Assembly: GCA_030525825.1 (NCBI GenBank)
Contig: JAUNDZ010000017.1
Span: 1-43,527, forward strand
Source: Moraxella sp.
GTDB lineage: Bacteria; Pseudomonadota; Gammaproteobacteria; Pseudomonadales; Moraxellaceae
Length of the DNA: 43,527 nt
Direction of reading: 5' to 3'
Every line of letters begins with the position of its first letter. Positions within the stretch are counted from its first letter, which is position 1. This document shows positions 18,015 through 26,637 of this stretch, one piece after another. A program made the translations under genes and the position numbers. The notes under the pieces are model-generated. The model had not been told where the DNA came from and ran no database searches. It was given only the letters and a program-made list of their open reading frames with translations.

Positions 18015-19400
18015 TTATTTGGCGTGATATGCCAGTTTCACACCAGCGATAAAGCCGTCATTGTCCTCAAACTGACCTGCAACCGCTTTGGTTGGTAGCT
18101 GTGCGGTGGCATCGCCGAATTTTAGGTATTTACCACCCAATGACAGCGACCATTCTGGGGTAAAGCTGTATTTTGCACCCAGACCAACGCTATAATAACC
18201 ATCCACAGGACCTAGCGAGCTTACAGGGTCGCCTGCACCGCTGTCATAGCCGATACTACCAGAGACGGAGACTTTGTCTGATAGTTTTTTACCAAATCCG
18301 ATTTCAGCTTGCCATTGGTCTTTGTCATAGCTGATGATTGGCGTGCCAGCCGTTGCTGTGTATAGCGTTGGGTTGATAGAAAAATCAGACCAAGGCACAT
18401 AGCGAACTTTGGCGGTCAGTAGCGTGGTTGGGTTGATGCCTGTTTGGAAATCTAGATTATAAGACTCAGGCAAAGTTACGCTAAAATCTTGGGTTTTCAC
18501 ACCAGCAGCACCCAACGCAGGGAATACTTCGGCAATCTGTGAATTATGCTCAATCTCAGAGCGATAAGTCAGTGCCGCTTTTAGGGCAATCTCTGGCTTA
18601 GAGTATGCCACACCTGCCGCCCAGCCGACTGCTTGGTCTTGGCTGATTTTGGCATCATAGCCTGTCGCCCCTTGATAAGCAGTACCACGCAGATGCACTT
18701 CGCCATTTAGACGCTGTGCCACAGGACCACCGTAGATTTGGAAGTTCTTATTGGCACCGAATTTTGCACCCAGCAGAGCAGTAATGTTGTTGGTACGGAT
18801 TTCTACATTCGTGCCTTGACCTTTTTGAGTCTCAGCAGTAGCGGCTGCGTTAGCGGCAGCACCAAGCTGGCGGGCTTGAGCGTCGGCTTGTTGTAGCTGT
18901 GCTTGTAGCTGCTGCACCGCTGCGGTATTACCTGCCGCAGTTTGGGCGGCGATGGCAGCTTGCAACCGACCGATACCCTGCTGAGCTTGACCAAGGGCTA
19001 CTTGAGCGGCGGCAGCATTTGGCACACGACCCCCTGTCAAAGCAGCAACAGTAGCATCAGCACCTTCGCTGATAAAATTACTGCTACCAAAATGCTGAAC
19101 TGCCGCCCCAAACGGCTCATCGTACAGCACACCGACGCTAAAAGTATCGTTAATGTCTGTCTTGACACCATAGCGGAAAAAGTCGTAGGCTTCTGCGATG
19201 TCGCCAGTATCACGACCTGCAGTATCCTTACCAGAGATGTCAGCATCAATATAAGTATAAACCGCTTCAGCATAGGTACCATCTTGCAAAAATGCGGTAA
19301 CATCCTGACCAGAACGGTCAAGACCTGCTGAATGTGCGGTGTGCATCGCACCCAGTGCAGCCACAGCAAGGGCTAAGGTTTTGTAATTAAAAGTAGGCAT
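18015..19400 (-). CDS. FadL/OmpP1-family outer membrane protein, OMP E-like
   Basis: A 461-residue outer membrane protein: signal peptide 1-24 or so (AHS), alternating beta-strands with aromatic ends, and a C-terminal strand ending FIAGVKLAYHAK. The FadL/TodX pattern is seen in GVKTDINDTFSVGVLYDEPFGA, AAGVAYSKPEIALKAALTYRSEI, PESYNLDFQTGINPTTLLTAKVRYVPWSDF and YSFTPEWSLSLGGKYLKFGD. FadL proteins take up long-chain fatty acids or other hydrophobic compounds; Moraxella catarrhalis OMP E is a FadL relative of this size. An Ala/Gln-rich helical insertion covers about residues 128-195. It is monocistronic with promoter and terminator both visible. Confidence 0.88.
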   Translation of the reverse strand: MPTFNYKTLALAVAALGAMHTAHSAGLDRSGQDVTAFLQDGTYAEAVYTYIDADISGKDTAGRDTGDIAEAYDFFRYGVKTDINDTFSVGVLYDEPFGAAVQHFGSSNFISEGADATVAALTGGRVPNAAAAQVALGQAQQGIGRLQAAIAAQTAAGNTAAVQQLQAQLQQADAQARQLGAAANAAATAETQKGQGTNVEIRTNNITALLGAKFGANKNFQIYGGPVAQRLNGEVHLRGTAYQGATGYDAKISQDQAVGWAAGVAYSKPEIALKAALTYRSEIEHNSQIAEVFPALGAAGVKTQDFSVTLPESYNLDFQTGINPTTLLTAKVRYVPWSDFSINPTLYTATAGTPIISYDKDQWQAEIGFGKKLSDKVSVSGSIGYDSGAGDPVSSLGPVDGYYSVGLGAKYSFTPEWSLSLGGKYLKFGDATAQLPTKAVAGQFEDNDGFIAGVKLAYHAK

Positions 19401-19493
19401 GTCATTTCTCCAAACTTGTCCTTAAAGGTTTTTGGGGTCAAAAACCAACACTCGCAAGATTTTCCTATCAATGTAACAACTTGCGTAAGCTAC

Positions 19494-19522
19494 ATATTAA
19501 AACAAAATGTTTGGTAACACAA
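19494..19522 (-). promoter_or_regulatory. Sigma-70 promoter of the porin gene
   Basis: On the minus strand TTGTGT, a 17-base spacer and TAATAT, giving a leader of about 85 bases before the ATG at 19400. The leader contains CGCAAG (19480-19485 complement) that can pair with CTTGCG (19453-19458 complement). Confidence 0.65.
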
Positions 19523-19631
19523 GCGATAAATTTAAGTAAATTTCTTAATGGTTGGCTTGATTTCTGATTTAATGACATTGTAATTACTATGAACTTATAC
19601 AGAAAATACAAGTCAGTCAAACCACTGATCA

Positions 19632-19853
19632 TCAATAATGTGGCGGTCTGTCATTTAATAAATCAAACGGAGCAATACCGTCATCATTGCCATGTTGATT
19701 TTCCAAATAACGGTAAATCAGCTTTAATTGGTCTTGCAAGTCCTTGATTTGCAAAGTTTGGCTGGTGATGACGGTATTTAGGTCGTCCACCGTGTTTTCT
19801 AGGTAAGAGATTTTTATTTGCAAATCAATGAGTTGGGCGGTCGTGTTGGTCAT
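19632..19853 (-). CDS. slyX: SlyX family protein
   Basis: A 73-residue protein. It is almost wholly a coiled coil (LQIKISYLENTVDDLNTV to DLQDQLKLIYRYLEN) and ends with DRPPHY, the PPHY tail characteristic of SlyX. Function of the family is unknown; E. coli slyX lies beside slyD, which is absent here. It is divergent from uup over a 72-base spacer. Confidence 0.85.
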   Translation of the reverse strand: MTNTTAQLIDLQIKISYLENTVDDLNTVITSQTLQIKDLQDQLKLIYRYLENQHGNDDGIAPFDLLNDRPPHY

Positions 19854-19887
19854 TTATTTTTCCAAAATATCAAATCAAAGCAAAATT

Positions 19888-19896
19888 TGCTATAAT
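19888..19896 (+). promoter_or_regulatory. Extended -10 promoter of uup
   Basis: TGC followed by a perfect TATAAT, 30 bases before the uup ATG. No good -35, as expected for an extended -10 promoter. No clear ribosome site precedes the ATG. Confidence 0.6.
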
Positions 19897-19925
19897 AAAC
19901 CCATTTTACCATTTTAATAACGATT

Positions 19926-21887
19926 ATGGCACTCATTCATTTAAAAAATCTTAGTCTTGCTTTTGGTATTGCTCCCATTTTAGACCGTGTTAATTTTAGC
20001 CTAGATGCAGGCGAGCGAGTTTGTCTCATCGGTCGTAATGGCGAAGGCAAATCCACGCTGTTTCGTCTCATTGATGGCACGCAAAGCCCTGACGATGGCG
20101 AGATTATCATGGCGGACGGCTTAAAAGTCGCCATGCTTGCCCAAGATGTGCCAAACGATGGTGGCACTCTGCTTGACATTGTGATGGGTGGCGATGAAAA
20201 AGTCGCCAAGTTATTAAAAAATTATCATGCCCTATCGGAAAAATGCACGCTTGGCGACATGCGTGCCTGTGAGCAGATGACCGATGTTCAGCATGAGATA
20301 GACGCTCTACACGGCTGGGATTTGGAGCGAAATGCCCGCACCCTACTGGACAACATGGGACTAAATCCTGCCGACCGCCTAGCCGACCTATCAGGCGGAC
20401 GAAAACGCCGAGTGCTTTTGGCAAGAGCGTTGGTGGTCAAGCCCGATGTACTGCTACTTGATGAGCCGACCAACCACCTTGATGTCGAGAGCATTGACTG
20501 GCTAGAAAAATACTTACTATCGCAAAATCTGACCGTGCTGTTTATCACCCACGACCGCAAATTTGTCGATAACCTTGCCACTCGCATTGTCGAGTTAGAC
20601 CGTGGCAAACTGTCAAGCTATGATGTAAGTCAAGGCGTGGGTGGATATGCTCGCTATCAAGAATTAAAGGCGTTAGAATTAGAAAGCGAAGCCAAATCCT
20701 TTGCCGAATTTGACAAAAAGCTCGCGGCAGAAGAAGTCTGGATTCGTCAAGGCATTAAGGCAAGACGCACTCGTAACGAGGGGCGAGTACGAGCCTTAAA
20801 GCAATTACGAGAAGAGCGAAAAGCTCGCCGTGATGTCGTGGGCAATGTCTCACTTACCCAAAATACCGCCGAAAAATCGGGCAAAATCATCTGTGAAGTC
20901 AAGGATTTAACCTTAGAATATGATGGCAAAATCCTAGCCAAAAACTTCTCCACCCTGCTCATGCGTGGCGATAAAGTGGGCATTATCGGGCAAAATGGTG
21001 TGGGCAAAACCACCCTAATCCGCACCATCTTAGGGCTTGATGAGCGTGCTAAAATTGGCGGTACGGTCAAACTTGGCACAAACCTTTCCGTCTCATTCTT
21101 TGACCAATTAAAAGACCAGCTAGACGGCGAAAAATCGGTTGCTGAAAATGTCGGGCAAGGCTCTGACCATGTCGAGATAAACGGTCGCAAAACGCATATT
21201 TTGGGCTACCTACAAGACTTCTTATTTACGCCAAACCGAGCCAGAACACCCGTCAAAGCCCTATCAGGGGGCGAAAAGGCACGAGTGCTACTTGCCAAGA
21301 ACCTCTTAACCCCTGCCAATGTCTTGGTATTGGACGAGCCGACCAACGACCTTGATATGGCGACTTTGGAGCTACTTGAAGAATATGTGGCGGGTTTTGA
21401 CGGCACGATTTTGCTGATTAGCCACGACCGTGCGTTTATGGATAATGTCGTTACCCAAACTTGGGTGTTTGACACCGACAAAAACGGCAACGGTGTGATA
21501 AATGAATATGTGGGCGGATATGCCGATTATCTGATGCAAAAACAGCGAGCCGAACAAAACGCCCCAAAATCTAAAACTGAACCCAAAAGCAAAGCCGAAC
21601 CCAGTAAGGGCGAATTGCAATCCGCCCAATCTCAAAGCGAAAAACCAGCCAATCCCCAAAAACGCAAACTCTCTTATAAAGAACAGCGAGAATTAGAAAG
21701 CCTGCCAAACGAAATCGCTGAACTTGAAAGTGAGCAAGCGGAACTAAATGACAAACTGGCGGACGGGTCATTATTTGTCTCTGATTTGGCATTGGCGACA
21801 AGATACAGCGAACGCTTAGGAGAAATTGATGAATTATTACTCGAAAAATTAGAGCGATGGGACGAATTGGAGAGTTTGGGGAAATAA
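19926..21887 (+). CDS. uup: ABC-F ATPase Uup
   Basis: A 653-residue protein with two ABC domains and no membrane part. First domain: Walker A GRNGEGKST at 36-44, LSGGRKRRVLLARAL, LLDEPTNHLD. The linker (about 240-310) is charged and helical. Second domain: GQNGVGKTT, LSGGEKARVLLAKNL, VLDEPTNDLD. The C-terminal end has a Lys/Pro/Ser-rich tether (about 545-580) and a coiled-coil CTD (about 585-650), as in Uup, which binds DNA or ribosomes and influences precise transposon excision and ribosome assembly. Its TAA is followed immediately by the acyltransferase ATG, so the two are co-transcribed. Confidence 0.95.
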   Translation: MALIHLKNLSLAFGIAPILDRVNFSLDAGERVCLIGRNGEGKSTLFRLIDGTQSPDDGEIIMADGLKVAMLAQDVPNDGGTLLDIVMGGDEKVAKLLKNYHALSEKCTLGDMRACEQMTDVQHEIDALHGWDLERNARTLLDNMGLNPADRLADLSGGRKRRVLLARALVVKPDVLLLDEPTNHLDVESIDWLEKYLLSQNLTVLFITHDRKFVDNLATRIVELDRGKLSSYDVSQGVGGYARYQELKALELESEAKSFAEFDKKLAAEEVWIRQGIKARRTRNEGRVRALKQLREERKARRDVVGNVSLTQNTAEKSGKIICEVKDLTLEYDGKILAKNFSTLLMRGDKVGIIGQNGVGKTTLIRTILGLDERAKIGGTVKLGTNLSVSFFDQLKDQLDGEKSVAENVGQGSDHVEINGRKTHILGYLQDFLFTPNRARTPVKALSGGEKARVLLAKNLLTPANVLVLDEPTNDLDMATLELLEEYVAGFDGTILLISHDRAFMDNVVTQTWVFDTDKNGNGVINEYVGGYADYLMQKQRAEQNAPKSKTEPKSKAEPSKGELQSAQSQSEKPANPQKRKLSYKEQRELESLPNEIAELESEQAELNDKLADGSLFVSDLALATRYSERLGEIDELLLEKLERWDELESLGK

Positions 21888-22952
21888 ATGAGCGATAAAA
21901 ACTGCTGTGGGGGGCATTGTCATACTGACAATAAGCACACTCAAAATGCCCCACAAATTGACCTAAAAAAAATGCCAGACTTGACCGCCACGCACAAACA
22001 AACGAGCATGGCGGACAAAGCCCCCTTTGAGTGGGCATTTTTGCACCCAAAATACTGGGGGATTTGGCTGGGCTTGGCAATATTTTTACCCCTGCTCTAT
22101 TTACCCTTGCATATTCAGTTTATGCTTGGGCGAAAAATTGGCGAATTGGCATATTTGCTCATCAAAAGTCGAGTTAAAGACACCCTAACCAATTTAACTT
22201 TGGCATTTCCTGATAAATCTGATGGCGAAAAAGTATTAATTGCTAAACAGGTGTTTGTTAATCAGGGCATTGGCATTTTTGAGACGCTCAATGCTTGGTT
22301 TCGCCCCAATGTCTTTAAACGCACATTTAGCATTTCAGGATTACAGCATTTAATTACCGCCCAAAAAGAAAATAAAGCGGTGATATTATTGGGCGGGCAT
22401 TTTACCACGCTGGATTTGGGCGGGCGACTATGTACGCAATTTTTCCCAGCCGATTGCCTGTATCGCAAACAAAATAACCCACTCCTTGAATGGTTTATTT
22501 ATAATGGCAGACGGCATATTTTTGATGAACAAATTAATAGCCGTGATATGAAAAAGCTCATCAGCCGTATTAAAGATGGCAAAGTGATTTGGTATAGCCC
22601 TGACCAAGATTTTGGCTTGGAGCATGGGGTTATGGCGAGATTTTTTGGTGTGCCGTCTGCGACCATCACCGCCCAAAGACGATTTGCCAGCATGAATAAA
22701 AAAAATCCGCCTGTGTTTATCGCCTTTGATATGATTCGTCAAACGCCTGATAATATTCCTAAAGGCAAACGCCCCCATTATCACATCAGCCTATCGCCTG
22801 TGATTGAGAACTATCCGAGCGATGACGAAGTGGCGGACGCACAACGCATTAATGATATGTTTGAAACCATCATCAAAAAAGACATCAGCCAATGGATGTG
22901 GTTTCATCGTAGGTTTAAAAGTCAGGCTGATGGGACGAATTATTACAGCTAA
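21888..22952 (+). CDS. Lipid A biosynthesis acyltransferase with Cys/His-rich N-terminal extension
   Basis: A 354-residue LpxL/LpxM (HtrB)-family inner membrane acyltransferase. The family core begins near 46 (PFEWAFLHPKYWGIWLG), with one membrane helix about 57-77. The catalytic HX4D motif is H171 to D176 (GGHFTTLDLGGR), and YRKQNNPLLE and WYSPDQDFG-like WYSPDQDFGLEHGVMARFFG follow. It would transfer a secondary acyl chain onto Kdo-lipid A or precursor. An unusual extension precedes the core: residues 6-17 contain CCGGHCHTDNKH. The ATG directly follows the uup stop with GGGGA upstream, which supports the long start; the internal ATG at codon 41 has no good ribosome site. Confidence 0.92.
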   Translation: MSDKNCCGGHCHTDNKHTQNAPQIDLKKMPDLTATHKQTSMADKAPFEWAFLHPKYWGIWLGLAIFLPLLYLPLHIQFMLGRKIGELAYLLIKSRVKDTLTNLTLAFPDKSDGEKVLIAKQVFVNQGIGIFETLNAWFRPNVFKRTFSISGLQHLITAQKENKAVILLGGHFTTLDLGGRLCTQFFPADCLYRKQNNPLLEWFIYNGRRHIFDEQINSRDMKKLISRIKDGKVIWYSPDQDFGLEHGVMARFFGVPSATITAQRRFASMNKKNPPVFIAFDMIRQTPDNIPKGKRPHYHISLSPVIENYPSDDEVADAQRINDMFETIIKKDISQWMWFHRRFKSQADGTNYYS

Positions 22953-22964
22953 CAACCAATAAGC

Positions 22965-22994
22965 AATAAGCGGATAACTTATTATCCGCTTATT
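22965..22994. terminator. Bidirectional terminator overlapping the end of the HPPK-like gene
   Basis: Perfect 13-bp stem (AATAAGCGGATAA and its complement) with a 4-base loop. It separates converging transcripts, and its right arm includes the stop codon of the minus-strand gene. Confidence 0.85.
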
Positions 22995-23424
22995 TTATCT
23001 CCAACAAAAATGTCGCCACTTCGCTCAGCCCTGCCCGCTCATGAGCCTTAAAAGGCAGTCTTTTTTGGCTGACAAGCCAGTCTGTGCCGTCAAATACCGC
23101 CAAAATATCCAAATCCATCGGCACCGATGAGCCGCCCAGCTCACGACCGCACAGCCGCTCAATGTGTTTGAGTTGCCCATGGATGTCATCAACGGACTGC
23201 GGATGGTCTAGGTTTAGCACCGCACAGGCGTTATGGTATTCATCACTCGTCCTACCTGTAAAATCTCGCCCCACCACTACCGACGAGCAGCGAACATGAC
23301 CCAACTCACACAAGGCAGTCAATGCAATGGTAAACGATGAGTTGGCATTGTGATTGCTGCCCATGGCGATGACCAAAGCGGTTATCTGCTTGTCAAGGAC
23401 GTCACTGATGATAAAATCGTTCAT
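22990..23424 (-). CDS. HPPK (FolK)-family protein next to folB
   Basis: A 144-residue protein related to 6-hydroxymethyl-7,8-dihydropterin pyrophosphokinase. Seen: ALVIAMGSNHNANSSF near 16-31 (IGSN motif), EYHNACAVL near 62-70, and VPMDLDILAV near 101-110 with the two metal-binding aspartates. The arginine loop before the aspartates (GPRT in E. coli) is replaced by GGSSVPM, and the C-terminus is shorter than in E. coli FolK. It overlaps folB by four bases (ATGA). In Pseudomonas a similar HPPK-like gene also sits by folB, separate from the canonical folK, so this may be a paralogue rather than the true folK. Confidence 0.75.
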   Translation of the reverse strand: MNDFIISDVLDKQITALVIAMGSNHNANSSFTIALTALCELGHVRCSSVVVGRDFTGRTSDEYHNACAVLNLDHPQSVDDIHGQLKHIERLCGRELGGSSVPMDLDILAVFDGTDWLVSQKRLPFKAHERAGLSEVATFLLEIK

Positions 23425-23774
23425 TTGCTACGAGTGATACTCACACCGACGCTGTGAGCGTGCTTGATGGCGTTGGGTTTGTGTATGGTCAGGCTGATGC
23501 TAGAACACGGGTAATGCTCCAAGACATACTGGCAGATGCTCTGTGCCAATGATTCTAACAACTTGGCTTTCATCTCATGGCAGATACGCTCAATGTCTTC
23601 GCACACCGTCTTATAATTGATGGCGAATGCCACATCATCGGTAGCGGCGGCTTTGTCAATATCACAGCTAATCTTGGCGTCTATCACCAAACTTTGCTTG
23701 ATGGCTTGCTCCCAGTCATAAACCCCGACCACCGTATCAATTTTTAAACCTTCTATAAAAACAATATCGTTCAT
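23421..23774 (-). CDS. folB: Dihydroneopterin aldolase
   Basis: A 117-residue protein of usual FolB length. Seen: IVFIEGLKIDTVVGVYDWEQAIKQ at the start (tyrosine and glutamate of the pterin site), AINYKTVCEDI near 52-62, LLESLAQSICQYVL near 72-85 and the C-terminal HKPNAIKHAHSVGVSITR with the lysine of the active site. It converts dihydroneopterin to hydroxymethyl-dihydropterin in folate synthesis and may epimerise. AAAGGA precedes the ATG. It is coupled to the HPPK-like gene and follows rarD by 17 bases. Confidence 0.93.
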   Translation of the reverse strand: MNDIVFIEGLKIDTVVGVYDWEQAIKQSLVIDAKISCDIDKAAATDDVAFAINYKTVCEDIERICHEMKAKLLESLAQSICQYVLEHYPCSSISLTIHKPNAIKHAHSVGVSITRSK

Positions 23775-23791
23775 GATTTTTCCTTTATAAA

Positions 23792-24667
23792 TTAAGCCTT
23801 TTTCTGTCTCATCATATCCACGCTAAATATCATCAGCCCAAGCCATATCAGTCCAAATACCATCATGCGTTTTAGGTCAATGGGTTCGTGATAATAAAAC
23901 ACCGCAATGATAAATACCGAAGTTGGCGTGATGTATTGCATAAAACTTAGGGTATTAAAATTCACAAGCTTGGTCGATTGATTATAAAGCAGTAGCGGAA
24001 TGAGCGTAACAGGTCCTGCCACCATAAGTAGCCAAATCTCATGCGACAGCCAAAAAGATGGCTTACTACTTGGTACATCATGGGTCATAAACCACAGCAC
24101 ACAAAACGGCACAAGCAAGGCAGTCTCCAAAAACAGTGCCGAAATGCTGTCAAGTGGTGTGTGTTTTTGCATGAGACCATAAAAGGCAAAAGATAATGCC
24201 AACAATAAGGACACAATCGGCAAAAATCCCAGCATAACCACCTGAATGCCGACCGCCACAACTGCCAAGCTGATGGCTAATAATTGCAAGGGGCGAAGTC
24301 GCTCTTTTAAAATAAAAAACGACAACGCCACCCCCATCAAAGGACTGATAAAATAGCCCAAACTGGCATCAATAATCTTATCATGCCCCACCGCCCAGAC
24401 ATAAGTCAGCCAATTGGTCGCAATCAGTAGCCCTGAGACAAAAGTCCAAATGATGAGTTTGGGGTTTTGCTTGATGAGTGCGACCGCTTGCCAATGGCGC
24501 TTGACAATCAAAAATATCAGCAAAATCACACAAGTCCATATCAGCCGATGACCGATGACTTCAATGGCATTATAATGGCTTAGCTCTTTAAAATAAAAAG
24601 GAAATAAACTCCATATCGCATAAGCGGTCAATCCTAAGAGTATGCCTTTTTGTGGGTTGGTTTGCAT
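23792..24667 (-). CDS. rarD: RarD-family EamA transporter
   Basis: A 291-residue membrane protein with about ten helices and a RarD-type N-terminus (GILLGLTAYAIWSLFPFYFKEL) and YVWAVGHDKIIDASLGYFISPLMGV near 80-105. RarD proteins belong to the drug/metabolite transporter superfamily; the substrate is unknown, though chloramphenicol sensitivity gave the name. The ATG at 24667 begins the canonical N-terminus; an upstream in-frame start at 24712 adds 15 residues without similarity. It lies 54 bases downstream of aroA. Confidence 0.9.
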   Translation of the reverse strand: MQTNPQKGILLGLTAYAIWSLFPFYFKELSHYNAIEVIGHRLIWTCVILLIFLIVKRHWQAVALIKQNPKLIIWTFVSGLLIATNWLTYVWAVGHDKIIDASLGYFISPLMGVALSFFILKERLRPLQLLAISLAVVAVGIQVVMLGFLPIVSLLLALSFAFYGLMQKHTPLDSISALFLETALLVPFCVLWFMTHDVPSSKPSFWLSHEIWLLMVAGPVTLIPLLLYNQSTKLVNFNTLSFMQYITPTSVFIIAVFYYHEPIDLKRMMVFGLIWLGLMIFSVDMMRQKKA

Positions 24668-24721
24668 AATAATCTGGTACTTGGGTGAATATGATTCGCC
24701 CCTACATTTCAAAACCTTTAA

Positions 24722-26050
24722 TTACTCCACCACTTCCAAATTTATCCCCGCTTCTTTTACCAACTTCGCAAAATTTGGAAAACTGGTCGCTACCGTTTCT
24801 GTACCATTGATGATAATTTCATCACAGGCTCTAAGGCTTGCCACCGTAAAGCTCATCGCAATCCTATGGTCGTGATGAGCGTCAATCTGCCCACCGCCAA
24901 ATACAAAGTCCTGACCGCCCTTGCCCATAATCTCAATGCCATCATCAAGCACCGTGCAATCAATGCCCAAAGTCATCAGACCGTCCGCCATTACCTGTAT
25001 GCGGTCGGATTCCTTCACTCGCAGTTCTTCTGCCCCACGCAGTACCGTTTTGCCTGTGGCACACGCCGCCGCCACAAAAATCACTGGAAATTCATCAATC
25101 GCCAGCGGAACAAGGTGCAAGGGGATTTCAATACTGTGCAATTTACTTGACTTAACACAAATATCCGCCACAGGCTCACCGCCCACCGTTGTCTCATTTG
25201 TCAGCGTTATATCCGCTCCCATCAGGCGTAAAATGTCAATGACCCCTGTTCTGGTCGGATTGATGCCCACCTTAGGTAGCACCACATCGCCACGGCTGGC
25301 AATCAAACCTGCTACCATAAAAAACGCACTGCTTGAAATATCAGCAGGCACTTCAATATCACAGGCGGTTAATTGCCCACCGCCCTTGACACGGATTTCG
25401 TTGCCGTGCCCCATAGGCGTAACCTTGACCTCATAACCAAAGGCGGTCAGCATTCGCTCGGTGTGGTCGCGGGTGATTTCAGGCTCTACCACCACCGTCT
25501 CGCCATCTGCCCAAAGTCCTGCCAAAAGCAGGCACGATTTGACTTGGGCGGACGCCATTGGCATTTGATAATGTATGGCGTTTAGGGTCTGACCGCCTGT
25601 AATTGTCATTGGCGGTGTGCCACGCTCGCCTGTCGTGGCAACCACCGCCCCCATTTCACGCAAAGGTTTGGCGACTCGCTCCATTGGGCGTTTGGATAGG
25701 CTAGCGTCCCCTATCATCGTGCTATCAAAGCTCTGAGCGGACAAAATCCCAGCCAGTAGCCTCATACTCGTGCCAGAGTTGCCCATATCAAGCGGTTTGG
25801 TGGGGGCTTTTAGTCCGTGCATTCCCACGCCATAAATCGTAACTTTGTCGCCATCTCGCTCTATCTGTACACCCATATCACGAAAGGCTTGTAGAGTGGA
25901 TAATGCGTCCTCGCCTTCTAAAAAGTTGGTTACACGAGTTACGCCATTGGCGAGTGAACCAAACATAATGGTGCGGTGCGAAATGGATTTGTCAGGGGCG
26001 ACCTTGTGCGTGCCTGTAAAGGTTTTGCTTGGAGTGATGTGGTATTTCAT
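24722..26050 (-). CDS. aroA: 3-phosphoshikimate 1-carboxyvinyltransferase (EPSP synthase)
   Basis: A 442-residue EPSP synthase. Seen: KVAPDKSISHR near 17-27, LDMGNSGTSMRLLAGIL near 83-99, the SSAFFMVAGLI block, ELRVKESDRIQ near 347-357 and DAHHDHRIAMSF near 391-402. It condenses shikimate-3-phosphate with phosphoenolpyruvate. The ATG at 26050 with AGGAAA upstream is preferred to an in-frame start at 26101. In Pseudomonas and Acinetobacter aroA is often fused or adjacent to tyrA; here two AT-rich accessory genes lie between them. Confidence 0.97.
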   Translation of the reverse strand: MKYHITPSKTFTGTHKVAPDKSISHRTIMFGSLANGVTRVTNFLEGEDALSTLQAFRDMGVQIERDGDKVTIYGVGMHGLKAPTKPLDMGNSGTSMRLLAGILSAQSFDSTMIGDASLSKRPMERVAKPLREMGAVVATTGERGTPPMTITGGQTLNAIHYQMPMASAQVKSCLLLAGLWADGETVVVEPEITRDHTERMLTAFGYEVKVTPMGHGNEIRVKGGGQLTACDIEVPADISSSAFFMVAGLIASRGDVVLPKVGINPTRTGVIDILRLMGADITLTNETTVGGEPVADICVKSSKLHSIEIPLHLVPLAIDEFPVIFVAAACATGKTVLRGAEELRVKESDRIQVMADGLMTLGIDCTVLDDGIEIMGKGGQDFVFGGGQIDAHHDHRIAMSFTVASLRACDEIIINGTETVATSFPNFAKLVKEAGINLEVVE

Positions 26051-26121
26051 AGGGTTTCCTAAATAATGTTTATTTTTGGTAAGGTGCGTATTACGCACCA
26101 ATTTTAATGGAAAGTCTTAAT

Positions 26122-26631
26122 TTATATTCCCAAAATGCTTACACCATTTTTACCATTTTCTATCAGCCAATGTGCGAGTATTTGGTATTCTCGACTAAGC
26201 AATTCGGCATGTTTTTGAAAATTTTCATCAAATCTTTTTTCAACTTCTTGCTCGCCAAAAAACAACCCAGCCATACCTTCATTAAGTTGAATATAAGGCT
26301 TACCAGATTTTGACAATAATTCAGGCTTTAAAAAATCATCAGCACTATGACATTGTTTTACTTTATCCGATAATTCCAGCAAATGATTGGCAAATTTTTT
26401 GCAAACCTCAAAAGAAAGACTATTGAAATCATAGAAATCATATTCAGGGATAATATCGTCTGCCGAAAATTCAAAAAATTTTAACCAAATATCGCCATCA
26501 ATATAAATTGAACTTTCAGACCAAAAAGGAAGTTTTCCCGCATATTGACTTTTTTGAATTTCAATATAATAAGTACCGCCCTGTTGTTTTACAGTTGCCA
26601 AATCCAATAAAAATACAGAACTTTCTAACAT
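26122..26631 (-). CDS. Hypothetical protein, AT-rich accessory gene
   Basis: A 169-residue protein I cannot assign. No signal peptide or membrane helix. It is acidic and rich in aromatic residues, with a beta-like N-terminal half (TYYIEIQKSQYAG, IYIDGDIWLKFFEF) and a helical C-terminal half. That composition resembles immunity-type or other small accessory proteins, but nothing here proves it. Base composition is clearly more AT-rich than aroA and tyrA on either side, and it starts six bases after the truncated AlkB-like gene, suggesting joint acquisition. Confidence 0.65.
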   Translation of the reverse strand: MLESSVFLLDLATVKQQGGTYYIEIQKSQYAGKLPFWSESSIYIDGDIWLKFFEFSADDIIPEYDFYDFNSLSFEVCKKFANHLLELSDKVKQCHSADDFLKPELLSKSGKPYIQLNEGMAGLFFGEQEVEKRFDENFQKHAELLSREYQILAHWLIENGKNGVSILGI

Positions 26632-26637
26632 TTTTTA

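Noticed and set aside
20747-21190. Minus-strand frame of 147 codons inside uup
   Set aside because: It is antisense to a clear ABC-F domain and has no family pattern.
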